From Planoprotostelium fungivorum (taxonomy: Eukaryota; Evosea; Variosea; Cavosteliida; Cavosteliaceae): DNA of 64,000 nt. Each line of letters opens with the position of its first letter. Position 1 is the first letter of the stretch. Below are positions 33,635-46,134 of this stretch, piece by piece. Under the pieces are notes generated by a model. It had not been told where the DNA came from. It saw only the letters and a list, made by a program, of their open reading frames with translations, and did not search any database. The position numbers and the translations under genes are program-made. The stretch lies in the NCBI GenBank assembly GCA_003024175.1, contig MDYQ01000032.1, positions 109,719-173,718 on the forward strand. Direction: 5' to 3'.

Positions 33635-35762
33635 TCACTTGGGCAGAGTCCTCCTGAGCTTATTGTTCTTCTTTCTCTTCTTCGGGTTCTCTCCTTCAGT
33701 GATGTCATGATCCGAATCGTTCAATTCCTCTTCAGTCTTGTCCTTCTGCTTCTTCTTCCTCGGTGTTCCAATCCTCTTCGTCACAGGGGAAGCTGTCTCT
33801 GACATCTTCATCGCTTTTCTCTTCGGCTGCCCCCGTCAGTCTTGGCTTCTTCATCCACTCACCGAAGAGGACACTTCTCTCTTTGAAGGCTCTGAGCTAC
33901 CGGGAGGCTTCGATTCCAAGATGACGACATCGTCTCTCGTTGGTTCGTCTACAACCGATGGAGTCTTTGATGGTGAGGAGACCGAAATGTTCGATTTTTT
34001 CCTCCCCAGAATGGACGATGGAATCACCACTGGAGGGGGAGATGGGGTGACCGTAGTGTCCACACTCGATGTCTTATCCACACTCGATGTCGTATCCACA
34101 CTCGATGTCTTATCCACAGTTGATGTCGTATCCATGGTCGATGTCGTATCAACACTCGATGTCTTGCTGCCATCGGGTGATGCCCTCAGTTGCTTCAGTT
34201 CGTTCATGACTTCCCTCCAGTGGTCGAGATCTTCCGTTCTCTCCTTCTTCTTCTCCACTTCTCCTCTCATCTGTTCTCTCTTCATCTCCACCATCTCCTT
34301 GATGCTCTCGTCGACGATCTTCTTCACGTCTCTCATCTCCTTCTTCATCTCCTGCACTTCCTTCTTTGTCTCCTCTCCCACGCTCTCCACTGCCTTGCAC
34401 ATGGTCGACGTACTGTCTTTCATGCTCTTCTCCACGCTCTCTTGTACCTTGAACATCCTCTCCTCCAGGGCCGTCATTTGTTTCTCTATTTCGGTCCGGT
34501 TGGCTTTGTTCTGTACGTCCCTCTCCTTCTGCCTCTCCTTCTCTTCTTCGTCCCTTCGCTTGAGTTGGTCTCTCAACTCTTGGATCTCTTGCGTCAGTTT
34601 GGCCTGAGAGGCCTCGGCTGATTTGAGTGCGGCCTTGTGTTCTAGGACGATGTTCTTCATCTCCGCTTGTCGGTTGTTCTGGTTGTTCTACAACGATCAG
34701 TCGAGAAGACAGATCGATTTCCTCACGATCTCCCTCTGCAGGGCATCATACATGTCTCGGTATCGGTTCATCTACAACGAGTCAATATCGTGGGGGTAGA
34801 ATGACTTCACCTCGGTGTGTGTCATCGTGGTGGAGGAGTCGAGCGCTGGGAGGAACGGGTTGATGGTTGGAGGTGGGTTGGAGCTGTTGCTCCGTTCTGG
34901 GACATTTGACTCCGTGGAGATGCTGTGGGTCCGAGCAGGAGACTTGGAGACTTCATGGGAAGGTGATGGAGATGTGACGTGGACACCTCGAGGAGGGTTC
35001 TCTTCGTTGGCCTCCGTGTGATCGTACAGATCGGTGATCTCTTCCATGATGTGCGCGGTGGTGATTGTCTTTGGAATGGGATCGCTTCTGTTCCTCTTCT
35101 CTTTCGTCGGACTGGATTGATCCATGATCTCCTCTCTGTCTTCTGTCTTCTTGGGTGGAGGTGACATCTTCTCATGTTGGGAGCTGATGGAATCTCTCGG
35201 ATCCTCTGTGGGTGTTATGACTTTCAATGGCGGATGATCTTTAATCATCGCTGGCGATGTCTTGTTCTGAGGTGAATCTTCCTTATCTTTCGATTTTCTT
35301 CTGTTGGTGTAGGTAGATTTCTTGGCTCTTTTGTCCGTATCATTCTTCTTCGATAGGTTGTCCTTGGCAGAGCTAAATATGGGTATGTCTAAATCGGATG
35401 ACCGAAATTGATCTTCCTCTGAAGAGGTTTCTAAGGGGCCAGTGGTCGATGCGGAAGATGAGTCTTCTTCTACTTCTTCCGTCTTTGATCTCTTATTACG
35501 ACGTTGAGAACTGGGCGTTTCTCCGTTCGTCGTACCTCTCTTCTCTTGATGCGAAGAGTCGGTCTGATAAAGAAGTCAGCTAGATCAGCGAACAGCTGAT
35601 AAATATTTCACTTGTGCATAGAGATTGCTTGACTTCCTCGGTCTCATGCCTACTATAATGTTGTCCGTATCGATCCCCTGAGAAAATGAGAAAACGATTG
35701 AAAGAGGTACGTCTCACGGCAGCGCCGGGAACTTCTGTTGCTTTCCTCGTTCTTCCCTTCAT
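33635..35762 (-). CDS. nuclear-type coiled-coil protein with SVDTT repeats
   Basis: Six or seven exons join in phase. The N-terminus is basic (MKGRTRKATEVPGAA). A Ser/Pro/Lys-rich disordered region of about 270 residues follows, then a long coiled coil from MNRYRDMYDALQREIV and EHKAALKSAEASQAKLTQEIQELRDQL through KMKDST/KEVQEMKKEMRDVKK. Next come 18-bp repeats coding S-S-V-D-(T/K)-T (34060-34165) and a strongly basic tail with several NLS-like clusters (PKRKAMK, PRKKKQK, PKKRKKNNKLRR). It is likely nuclear. No catalytic motif is seen. Two introns end with the shared acceptor sequence CGTTGTAG (34687 and 34772). Confidence 0.65.
34060..34165 (-). repeat. 18-bp coding tandem repeat (S-S-V-D-T-T)
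   Basis: About six imperfect 18-bp units (plus-strand CACTCGATGTCGTATCCA) lie inside the coiled-coil protein gene. Changes are mostly single bases that keep the Ser/Thr/Asp composition. Confidence 0.85.
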
Positions 35763-36329
35763 GACATTTCAATGTGTGATGATCGCCATCCCAAAATTTG
35801 GACATCGCGTTGTATACCCGTCTATAATAAATCATTTATGCCCATTTCGTGTCGACTCAACCATTTGGCTTTGTCTGTTGGTTCGTACATTCCAGAAGAG
35901 GAGAATTACTTGGATATGGCTTAGATCCTATCACATGCTATACACTGGTTAATACAGTTGAAAGAATTTGACAACGTCTCATATGCTTTTCATCCTCAAT
36001 AGTATACTAGGTATAGATTGTGTCAAAGACGAAGAGAAGGAAGTTCTCTTCTTATTGAAAGGAAAGCTCGTAAGCTTACGTGGATCTGCAACTACAACAC
36101 TTATTTGCGTCATCACCAGGTCGTCATCAAACTCCAACAGGCTTAAGTCCATAGTGAACAGATTGACCGCAAACCAAATCTCTTTGCTCTAAATTCGTAC
36201 ATCCATCTTCTCATCCATTTGTAATCCTCATCGATAAACCGGTGACGTGCTCGCGTCCAACTTGAAGAGGTTGGGGTTGTACAATGGAGAGATGGAGGAA
36301 GAGATAGATAGACATGAAGATGTTCTCAT
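35763..36329. other. divergent intergenic region
   Basis: This is the 5' flank of the nuclear coiled-coil gene (minus) and the giant Clu-domain gene (plus). Frames 35686-35952 and 35968-36192 are unsupported. A 5' extension of the giant gene through 36247-36330 is possible. Confidence 0.3.
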
Positions 36330-39300
36330 ATGGAAGCGGTTCTGTCCAGCGTTGAAACCCGCCGATGGTTGGTTGGTCCGGATTTTCTTGGAAAACTTGA
36401 GAGGAGAGGTTCGGGTGCAGCGATTAGTCCAGACGCCTCGAAATTCTCTTTGGCGATCACAAAGCGAGCTTCAGGAGGAATCATTTCGAATACAAACTTG
36501 GCGTCTGAAGCACATCCGGCCAAGCGGCGGAAACGCGCACACAATATGATGGACGATAATCAGAGGGAGGACCCTGAAGATGGGGGTATGTGCTCGCCCG
36601 AGGACTTCTCTGAACCGTCGACCCCTGGCATCTTTTCCTCTGAGAGAATGGGGACTCCCAACGCAGAGGGTAATACTCCAGGATTGGCGGCCAGTGGAAC
36701 TTATGTGAGTTCATATTCTATCGTTGAATTCTAAACGTTCGACCATTGGAGTCATCTCGACTTAATGATGCAATTGACACTGACGCCATACAGAGAATGT
36801 TCTTTCAAAATAATATTACAGAGGATCCTGGGATTTATTCCCAATCCATTACGTTAGACACTATCGACAGATTGGGAAGAACAATCTCTCCCACAGCTGC
36901 TCACAGGCCTTCCAGTCGAAAGAAGGATTTTGGAACCAAATACACTTGCGAGTCGAAGATGCCTCTACCCAGGTACGAATGAGACATTTCATTTTCCCCA
37001 TATCATTTCCAGCTCCAACGACCGTAAGAGAGTGACACTCACTCAAACAGATATACGGAAGGGAAATGGTTGCACGCACCTAAGGTCGAATTCAGTCTTG
37101 CATTCGACGAGAATAAACAGACAGAGATCATCCTCAGACGGAGGAAGATCCTAGAGAGAGTCAAAAACACTGGAAGATATCGTAAAGGCATGGAGGTGAT
37201 GCAATGACATCACATGTGCACTTGACTCATCGTCCCCACAGGTTCTCTCGCGCCAGATCGCCTTTGCAGACACGCAGAATTGGGCCAATCTAGAACAGAT
37301 GCTCAGTGAGCAGAATTTCAACGACGAAAACGAAGAGAAGGCTCTGACCAACGAGGAGGTGAGTTTTCAGCGGGAAATCCACATTGAGACTCCCAGGCCG
37401 AATTTGGGACGAGAGAATTTGGGGATGAAGACGGTGATGACGAAGACGATGGTACGAATTGGTACTTTGCCAACCAACCGGAGCGGTGAGTGGCTCGTTG
37501 TAGTCTGTCGATGACGTGTACAAGTGTACCGCGACGCTCCATCTCTTCTGCGAGCTCGTTTGACGTTGCGAGCCTCATTTCCAATGGAAACGCAACACCC
37601 CCGACACCCATACTCAAATCTCTGTCCCAATCAGTAGATGGAATGAAGGTGAGTCGATGACGTCACAATTTGTCGTGATGACGTCATCAGCCGATCATGG
37701 GTCGAGTCAACGGAAAATTGATCTGCTGGCACGGTCCAAATTGCCACATCAATAACTACCGCCACACTCAAAAGTACTATCACCCCAAGGCAGAATTGAA
37801 CACGTCTACTTCCTCCCTCGATGTTTCCATGACAACCACGACCACCACGACCAACCTCACCGCCACCGGTGACTCTCGCCCGGCCTGTCGCTTCGGTGAA
37901 CGAATCCACTCGTACAGTCCATTCTCACGACCATCAGGGTCGAGTTGTAGAGCGACCGCCGCCTCTCATCACAGAGAGTACTACCACCCCCCCGCTCTAT
38001 TACCCACTTCCATGATGAGAATGGACAACAACACTTCTTCCTCTGACCTCGATTCACCCAGGAAGAGGAGTTTTTCTGATCGACCCAATCTGACCCTATC
38101 GAGGAGCGGAAATTCATCGGTAAATATCGTTACACTCGGATGAGACTGACAGATTCAGACCGGAGGTACACCACAGAACACGGGGACGCCTCAGACGAGG
38201 AGGAACGTCGTAGAAGTGGATATGACAGTGAGATTCTTATCTTTACGAGACACTCACGCGTTGCAGGACGTCAGCTCTCCCAGCCCAGTCGCGACGAACA
38301 TTGGAACGTCAGGTTACATCGATCAATCCGAGAAGAACAATTCGACCGAATCGAAGCCTCCACAACGCAGGATGAGCGCGAGGTGATTCCCACGATTTCT
38401 CCATCTCTGACCCACAGCAGCTCCAACAGTTTCCGTACCCTGTTGGGTAATCGCAGTGCGACCAATCTGTCTTCCCTCGGCTACACAGACACCGACCCCG
38501 CTACCACTCTCGGTAACACACAACCTTCTACACCCAACAAGGCCCTCAGAGCAGTCATGGGCCCTCCCTCTCTCATGGGAAAGACTCCAGAAGAGACGGA
38601 GCCCACCTCGGGCTACATCGAGGTGAGACATTCCCACGAGATTTCCCTCAATTCTCCAGGGTGGAGCCGCCGTCCCACTACCTCCCCCGGCCTCGGCCCA
38701 CATGCCCACCCTCCCCCCCACTCGTGTCACCGTTACCCCGGCAACCCCTCGTACACCCGTCCCAGCGGTAGTTTTCGCCAGACAAGAGGCAGACAGCACG
38801 GGGTACCTCCAAGATGAAGGACCACAGGTACCCAGTGTCGTCACACCGCCCGCGGCGAGGAGAGGATACTCGGCCTTACGATCGGGATCGGACCTTCCGA
38901 GCTACGGAAATTCCGCGGGATACCGACAGGGCGACGCTCGGCCCCTGACCGATAGCACGCAGAACGCGGGGAGCCTGTCGAACAGTGGAGCGGCCGTGGG
39001 AAATACTCCGGGGAATAATGGAGCATCCACCGGAAATACCATGGTGCCTCCCAGATCGGTTCCCAGGAGGACACTACAGAGAACACCCTCCGTGGCCGCT
39101 TATCTCGTCGACGAAGACGAAGATCAACCTTCTACGGCCTCCTCCACCCCGTGAGTCTACAAGCCATCCTCCCTCGTTGTAGATTGACGTCACCAGCAAC
39201 ACGCTACATCCCACCCTCCATCGCTCCGTTTCCATCGACTCATCGAGAGAGACACGATCAAGATCGGGCAGCATCAAATTAGAGGACGTCATGCAGAAGG

Positions 39301-42300
39301 TAAGGTGTCCGTCTTTCATCCAACTGACCCAACCAGACGCGAGAGCAGGCGACGAGCAATACTTCTGTACTGCACAGGAACAGGAACAGTGTACAGAGAC
39401 AGCTGTCGTTCGGAGTCTCCGAGTCAGAAGGAGAAGAGAACGATTCGATACCTCCACAGAACATGTTCGGTCGATCGAGCTATCAGATGGAGCAGGTGAC
39501 GACTTTGAGACTTGTCCCACTCATTCTCCCAGGTCAAACTGTTCAACGGAGAATTATCCGTGAGAAACTCTTACATCGTGGAGGACGATCCACCGCCACG
39601 AAAGAGAACCCCCGCCCCTAACACATCTGCACCATCCATATTGACTTCCTCCAAATCTTTTCCTAACCATCTCAATCTACAAGCCCTACCCCCTCCCATC
39701 AGTGAGCTGAAATTTCTCGGAAATTTCTGACGTACACCGCAGTGGATAGCCCCCCCGAGATCATCTCCGCGACGCCGGATAAACGGAACAATATCATGAG
39801 GCCTAGTCTGCAGAGAACCGTGTCGACACCCTCTGGGAATCGTTACTCGCAGACTCCCACCAGGCCTCCACCTCCCTCGCGTCCCAGGCCGGCTGCGAAC
39901 AACAACCAATTGAAGAGGATGTTATCTTGTCTGAATCAAGATCAACTGACCGAATTGGTGAGATGATGATTATGGACATGATGATAGACTGATGATGATG
40001 ATGAACATGATGATGATGAACATGCTGGTGATGATGAGTAGGTGGTTCGAATGTCTTCGGAGGGTAACATGGAGGACGTGCTTGTAGACATGCTCAACTC
40101 GGAAGATTTCCTACCGGATAATCCCAGGAACGACACCGACGGAAACAAAGGTGAGACCATCCATCAACACGAGTGACCGTTGTAGATGCTCCCTTCTCTT
40201 GGAACGATGCATTCCAAGATCAGATCAAAGCCGTGCGAGAGATCACATCGAACACGAAACAAGAAGATCAGATCCGAATCTACGAGGCCCTCGCGAAACA
40301 CTCGCAGAATTTCATCTACACGGCCACCACGGTGAGAGGATGGAGAAGGTGTGGGACTGATGGAGACAGTATGGGAAGATCATCATCAGTGAGGTGGCAC
40401 TACCGCCAGATCAGAAGACCATCAAACCCTTCCGAACGGCCACAGAAGGTGCGGGAGGTGAAAAATATCTTTGCAAAGGAATCTACTTTAAATTTGCCGT
40501 CAATTCGGGTGGTATCTAGTGAGTGATGACGTGGCTTGACGTCACGCTGACGTGTACAGCCCCGGTGACGAGGAGGCAGCCAAAGTGGCGGGCCACGAGT
40601 TGAAGTCACTGAATCAATTGTTCTCCCTGTGGATCCGCGATCTACACTTCCCCATGATGATCTTGTTGGACTACAGAGGCTACCGTCTCATTGCAATGAG
40701 CACCCTGCCCATCAACGAGGACACCATCGTGTACGGTAGTTGGTGTGTTTCATTCCAATGAAACGCACGCTGACGTGTACAGTGATGCCGGAAGGACGAT
40801 CCACACGGATAACGTCACCATCAACGAGAAGGTGACTCGTTGTAGTCTGACGTAAACTGACAGATCTACAGATCCGAGAGATCGCACAGAGATTGCATCT
40901 GAAGGAACACAAGGTGGGACCCAAACTGGCCCACAAGACGATCTCCACACCCGTTGATTTAGAGGCACACAGAGGAATCGATCACAGGTTCTACCTCTTA
41001 GATTTCAGGTGATGCTCCATCATTTCGTGGAGAATCTGAGACCTTCAGTCGACTGTTCCCACCCGCATTACCCGACGGTACTCGCTCGGCTTACCTGTAC
41101 AAACTTTTCCGTGAGTTTTCCGCGTCGACGATTCTTCTGAACGAGAAAAGGACCGGAATTTTCCTCCTCTTATCCCGTCTTCCTCTGTTCCGACGGTTTC
41201 TCCAATTTCATCAAAGCACACGATCCTGAGGTGAACTCCATCTACAACGTTGTAGAGCCACATTAATCCCAACAGGCCCACAACGATGAGATCAGAGAGG
41301 CAACGGAGCACCTCTTTGGCACCGTCATCCCTAAGTTTGCGGAGCACCTCATCGAGCTCGCTTCTGAAACTCTACCGGACTACCGCTCCAATTTCCCCAG
41401 CCTCCTCTTGTCCCTCCACTCCCACGGCATCAACAGTGAGTGACGTCACGTGACGTCATCACTCATTCTTCCAGTTCGGTACCTGGGACGAGTGAGAGCT
41501 TGTCTGACGGGGGACACACCCGGCGAGGCCTACTGGAGGTTCTTCATTCTATTAGAGATGCTAGCCAGGACCATCAAGCAGTGGGTGCGATCAGATCTGA
41601 GGAACACTATGGTTCGTCTGAAGCAGACCGGAGAGGAACCGTACAAGGTGATGACGTCACGTGACGTAATGATGACGTGTGCAGGCCATGGTGATTCGTA
41701 CCTTGAACATTCTCTTTGGAGATCATTCCATGTCCACGGAAGAATGGAACGGAACGTTGAGGCAGAAGGTCAAGAACAAGTTTGCCTTTGGGTTGACCGA
41801 CGAGGAATTATCCGAAGGCTACGATTTCAAGGCCGCATTCTCCGCATCGTTACCGGACGTGATCGATGGTTCGTTGTAGATGGATGACGTCATCACTGAC
41901 GGGTGCAGGGAAATGTCTATTATTCAAGAGGATCACAGAACAGTGTGGATTCTCCTTCTCGCCCACGACGAAACAAGCTTTCGAGGAGAACGAGGCTGTC
42001 TATCGATTCCAGAGGCCTCTGGGTGGGTGGAAAGTGGCAGGTTGTAGATTGACGTCGTCCAGACGAGACCGATCTGGAGGCACTGGACGTCCGAGTCAAA
42101 TCCATGAACATCGTCCAACATTCCGAGGTGAATTCCACGATTCGGTCAACTACAACGAGCTGACTCCAACAGGGATTCATCTTGAAATTGAAGGCGAGCA
42201 AGAGGACAGAGCACGAGTCAGAGAGACTCTTCCATCTTGCCATCTCCAAATTCAAAGCTGCAATCGAATCTCACTCCTCGAACAAGGTCACCTTGAGAAA

Positions 42301-43462
42301 TCTGGGTGACTGTCTCATGCACATCGGAAACCAAATTCAAGCGGAGAAGTACTTCAAGGTGAGGCGTGGATGTGATAGAGGATATCTTGTCTCTCTATCG
42401 ATGTGTGTGCTGATGTGAATGAAGGATGCTATTGCGGCAGATCCTAGAGATTCGAGTACGTTGTGGAAATTCGGTATGTTCAACGAATTGGTAGAGAAAT
42501 ACGATTTGGCCGAGGTGAAGTCATCTACAACGTTGTAGATCTGAAGTTTCTAGGAATGTTATCTACTGTCCTTGGAGGCAGATCTGTCCCACTCGAATTG
42601 TTCTTCCGTCTACGCAGATTTCCTCATGTCCTGCAGGAAGAATTATTACGTGCGTCTACACCGTTGTAGATCCCACTCACCCTCCTCAGGAAGCCGATCT
42701 CTTCTATCAGATGTCCATAGCAACCAACCCCAGGAACGCTTACGCCCTCAACAATTACGCCTGCTACCTCACCTGCGTCAAGCGAAATTTCGAGGCAGCA
42801 GACCGATACTACAAGATGGCACTCATAGCCGATCGAGAGCAACCCACACACATTCGAAACTATTCTGCCTTTACCGACCGAATCAAGGTGAGACCTTCTA
42901 TCCAACAAAGTTAACCGAGTCAGAAATTAGAAGACGAGGCGGAACAGATCACGAGGGTGGCGGCTGAGGTAGAGAAGAGGCAAGTCATGAGAAGCAACAA
43001 TTTGGGTAAGAGGCTAGGAGACACCTACTCGACCAACGAAGAAGAGAAGGAGAAGAAGAAGACGTTGACGGCGGCACAGAAGGTGAGGAGGAGGGGAGGA
43101 AGAGCTGACGGTGTGCAGAGAAACCTTCGGAGGAAAAAGATCAGAGCTCTGCACCGCGCGGGGGAGGACTCTGGTCCCAACACACCCGCTCTGTCCCTGT
43201 CTGCCTCTTACACTTACTTTCCCCCTGATTCTCTACCTGTAAGTGTCTCTGTTGTCCTCCTTTCTTCTCCTTTGTTCTCACTTTGTCTCTGTGGAATCTG
43301 AATGGAGAGCAGAACAAGTTGTCCTTCAGTGAGGGAGGTTACAATGGAGGAGAAGAGACGGAAGAGAAGGAGGGGACGACCTCACGAGTGGCTCTACGTC
43401 AGAGGAGTGCCAGTATGGGAGGACCCAGGAGGAGACCACTCGATTCTGAGGATGATTTTTGA
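36330..43462 (+). CDS. giant Clu-domain/TPR protein with long disordered N-terminal half
   Basis: I could thread about 35 exons through 7.1 kb with consistent phase and no stop. The first half is low-complexity Ser/Thr/Pro with basic (PAKRRKRAHN) and acidic (GDEDGDDEDDGTNWYFANQPER) patches. From about 40190 it becomes a Clu-related domain: EDQIRIYEALAKHSQNFIYTA, SLNQLFSLWIRDLHFPMMILLDYRGYRLIAMSTLP, VDLEAHRGIDHRFYLLDFSRLFPP, ATEHLFGTVIPKFAEHLI, HGINIRYLGRVRA and CLLFKRITEQCGFSF. TPR units follow (RLFHLAISKFKAAIESHSSNKVTLRNLGDCL, AYALNNYACYLTCVKRNFEAADRYYKMAL), then a short Ser/Lys-rich tail. Clu-type proteins place mitochondria or bind mRNA and translation factors. A two-gene model with a break near 37640 cannot be excluded. 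Many introns share TGACGT or CGTTGTAG motifs. Confidence 0.7.
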
Positions 43463-43627
43463 ACAAGGACATCAAGATGATGACTGATGCAACTGTGAAG
43501 AATGTCAAATAGATCGGAAATTGCAGTGTGAAATTCCTGGAAAAGAGAGTTGTAGACGAGCGAGTTGTAGAACGGGTGTTCCATTTCCCTCGGGGTGACA
43601 ACGGTTGAGACGAGCCTATCTTGGATC
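43463..43627. other. short intergenic spacer
   Basis: About 165 bp between the giant gene and the ubinuclein gene, same strand. A small cluster of GTTGTAGA/GTTGTAGAA (43549-43573) lies just upstream of the ubinuclein start and could belong to its promoter. Confidence 0.4.
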
Positions 43628-46062
43628 ATGTCTGAGGGAAGTGTTGTCCAACAAGTGGAGCCTTCTTCACAATCTCAACTACCCACATCGGATACTAATG
43701 ACGCCACGTGGAGGATTGAGATTCCTATCACGAATGAAGGACCTCTGATTGTGGATTGGGAGCGAGCTATTCAAGGGGAATCTGAAGCAGAAGACGGAAT
43801 CGAACCGGGTGAGATGTTCATTTTCCTTCACTCCGCTCACATGAACAGAAAACGCCTTTGATGAGGTGATCGAATCAAACGAAACGAATACGGAAGAGTC
43901 CTTGAACGACTCCGGTGGGTGATGATGACATGACCCAAGTTCTCATCTTTGAATAGAAGAAGAAGACGGCGATGCTTCCGACATAGCCATCCAGATCCTC
44001 AGAAAGGGAAGGAATCGAATGGCTGATCTGATTGAGAGAACAATGCGTAATGCGGCCACCCGAGAATACAAAGCACACGGTGATTCAGATGACGAAAAGT
44101 TTATCGACGATAGTGATCTGGTGAGGCGGATGTCTAAGACACATGTTCTCATCTCCATTCAGGTCGATGAGTCGCAGCCACACTTTGATGAGAATTACGG
44201 GGAATTTTTCGTGCACGAGAGAGACGAGAACGATCAAAGGTGAGAAGATGTTTGCATGATCCGACTGACTTTTGTTATCAGGGGAAAATCAGCGGTGAAG
44301 AGGAGACCTGCCAAGATGACAGAGCCATCAGACACTGATTTCGAAAAAACACCTGTGGTCAAGAAGCGAAAGATTGAGGTGATATCCCTTCAGAAATATT
44401 TCATCTGAACAAAGTCCGCAGAAGAAGGAAGAGAAGAAGGTGAAATCAGAGAAGAAGGATGCGAAAGAGAAGAAGGAGAAGAATGGAACGAAGGAAAAGA
44501 AGGAAGCGAAGGAGAAGAAGGAAGAGAAGCAAAAGAAGAAGGAAGAGAAACAGCAGAAGGAGGAGAAGCAGAAGAAGGAGAAGGAGGAGAAGGAGGAAGA
44601 TGAAGACGAAGACCAGGGAGAGAAGAAGAAGATATTGAAGAGAATCCAGCAGAAGGAAGGAGTGGACGAGAAAGAAGCGAGGAAGAGACTGAAAGACATG
44701 TGCAAGGAATCAGCGAAAGATACGGAGATCAGAAAGCTACTCGACGCTCTCCGTACTGTCTTCACCACCGGTACATCCTTTTTAAACCCTAAATCCTGAC
44801 CCCGTACAGGCGAAAACTCTGGTAAATTTCCAGATCGGGCCTTCTATCAAGTGTGCATGCATAGTACGCAAAAGTTTGGACTGTTGACCAAACCTATCTT
44901 GGAAGAATTAGTCTCCGTGTTCAAAAATCAATACAAACTCAATTCACTGAGGGTGAGAGAATAAGAATGAGAGAAGGATCATATATGAATTCGTGCAGAG
45001 TAAATACACCAAGTTCCACAGATGCGACAGACTCATCGAGGAGATGAAGAAGAAGATGGATGAGAAGAAGAAGGAGATCGCGAAACTCAATTCAGATCAT
45101 CCCATCAACCCTAGAACTATGGCTCACGTAGTGGGTGCGTACTCTCTCTTTCTCTCTTTCATCTCCTTCTCTTCTTTTCTTCTCTTTCATCATTTCCTTC
45201 TCTTCTGTTCTTCTTTCTCTTGTGTGTGATTCACTGTGACAGTTGTCTCTGAAGTGAGGAACAAACTGGAGACACTGGTGACGGAATACTTTGACCTGGT
45301 TATCGCCCACTACAAGCAAGTCCATCTGAAACACTCCATCTGCCCAGAAGAGGGTCAACCCTTTGCAAATCGAACTCCAACCCACTTACTCACCCTCGCC
45401 GCTCAACAGGTGACATCCTCTCTTCTCTCTTCTTCTGTTCTTTCTTCTCTTGTCTTCTCTCTTGTCTTGTCTTCTCTCTTCTCTTGTCTTCTTTCTTCTC
45501 TTATCTTCTCTCTTGTCTTATCTTCTCTCTTGTCTTATCTTCTCTCTTGTCTTATCTTCTCTCTTGTCTTATCTTCTCTCTCTTTTGTATTCTCTGACAT
45601 CCATTCAGCTGAGTGATGTGTGGAGTGTGACGGACCAGAGTATGATCAATGCACTGGTGGAAGTCTATAAGACGGGAAAGAACAAGGTGAGGGGAAGAAG
45701 AGAGAAGAGAGGGTGACACGAACAGGCGAAACAAGAGACGGAGAAGGAGAAGAAGAAGGAAGAGAAGAAGGAGGAGAAGAGCGTGGGGAGTGTGAAGCCT
45801 CTGTCAGAGAGGAGGAAGACCCCCGTGACGAGTATTCCTTCACCCCTTCCCATAGTCCTCAATCCATAAACTGTTCTCTCTTCTGTCAAAAAGATCAAGT
45901 GTTACTGATGAATCAAGTGTTACTGATGACAGAGCCAACGATGATCCTATTGCGAGACAGCGGATGCACTGTTGTGTAGTGTCTGATGATTCTACGGTAG
46001 ATGTGTACGGCTCTGAGGTTGACGAGTCAACCATCCATCAGCTTCTGAGAGAACAACAGTAA
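43628..46062 (+). CDS. ubinuclein/HPC2 homologue (HIRA histone-chaperone subunit)
   Basis: Spliced exons give the Hpc2-related domain: HGDSDDEKFIDDSDLVDESQPHFDENYGEFFVHERDE, matching the family's DDxFIDDSE...YGxFFV motif that docks on HIRA. A Lys/Glu-rich region (KKEEKKVKSEKKDAKEKKE...) follows, then the conserved middle segment DRAFYQVCMHSTQKFGLLTKPILEELVSVFKNQY and helices HRCDRLIEEMKKKMDEKKKEI. I place the end at 46060-46062 after a 31-nt intron that removes an in-frame stop at 45867; without it the protein ends there. It should deposit H3.3-type histones independent of replication. One intron (45410-45608) is a pyrimidine microsatellite. Confidence 0.8.
45410..45608 (+). repeat. pyrimidine-rich 17-nt tandem repeat within an intron
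   Basis: The 199-nt intron is nearly pure C/T. Its 3' half repeats TCTTATCTTCTCTCTTG four times or more. It is three to five times longer than neighbouring introns, so it looks like a slippage expansion of a polypyrimidine tract. Confidence 0.85.
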
Positions 46063-46134
46063 GAAACAAACACATCCGATACGGTTCGATTTATTCGAAA
46101 TCATTGCCATCGTGTGCGGTGTCGGTCATTGTCC

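Noticed and set aside
33738-34607. 289-codon plus-strand open frame rich in Ser/Phe/Leu
   Set aside because: It is the antisense shadow of the coiled-coil gene on the minus strand; the Ser/Phe composition is the complement of Lys/Glu codons, and the minus frame has splice-consistent exons.
37636-41690. TGACGTCA sites as CRE/bZIP promoter elements
   Set aside because: They sit inside introns in the position of branch sites and are shared between introns of one gene; an intron-family explanation is simpler than transcription-factor sites.
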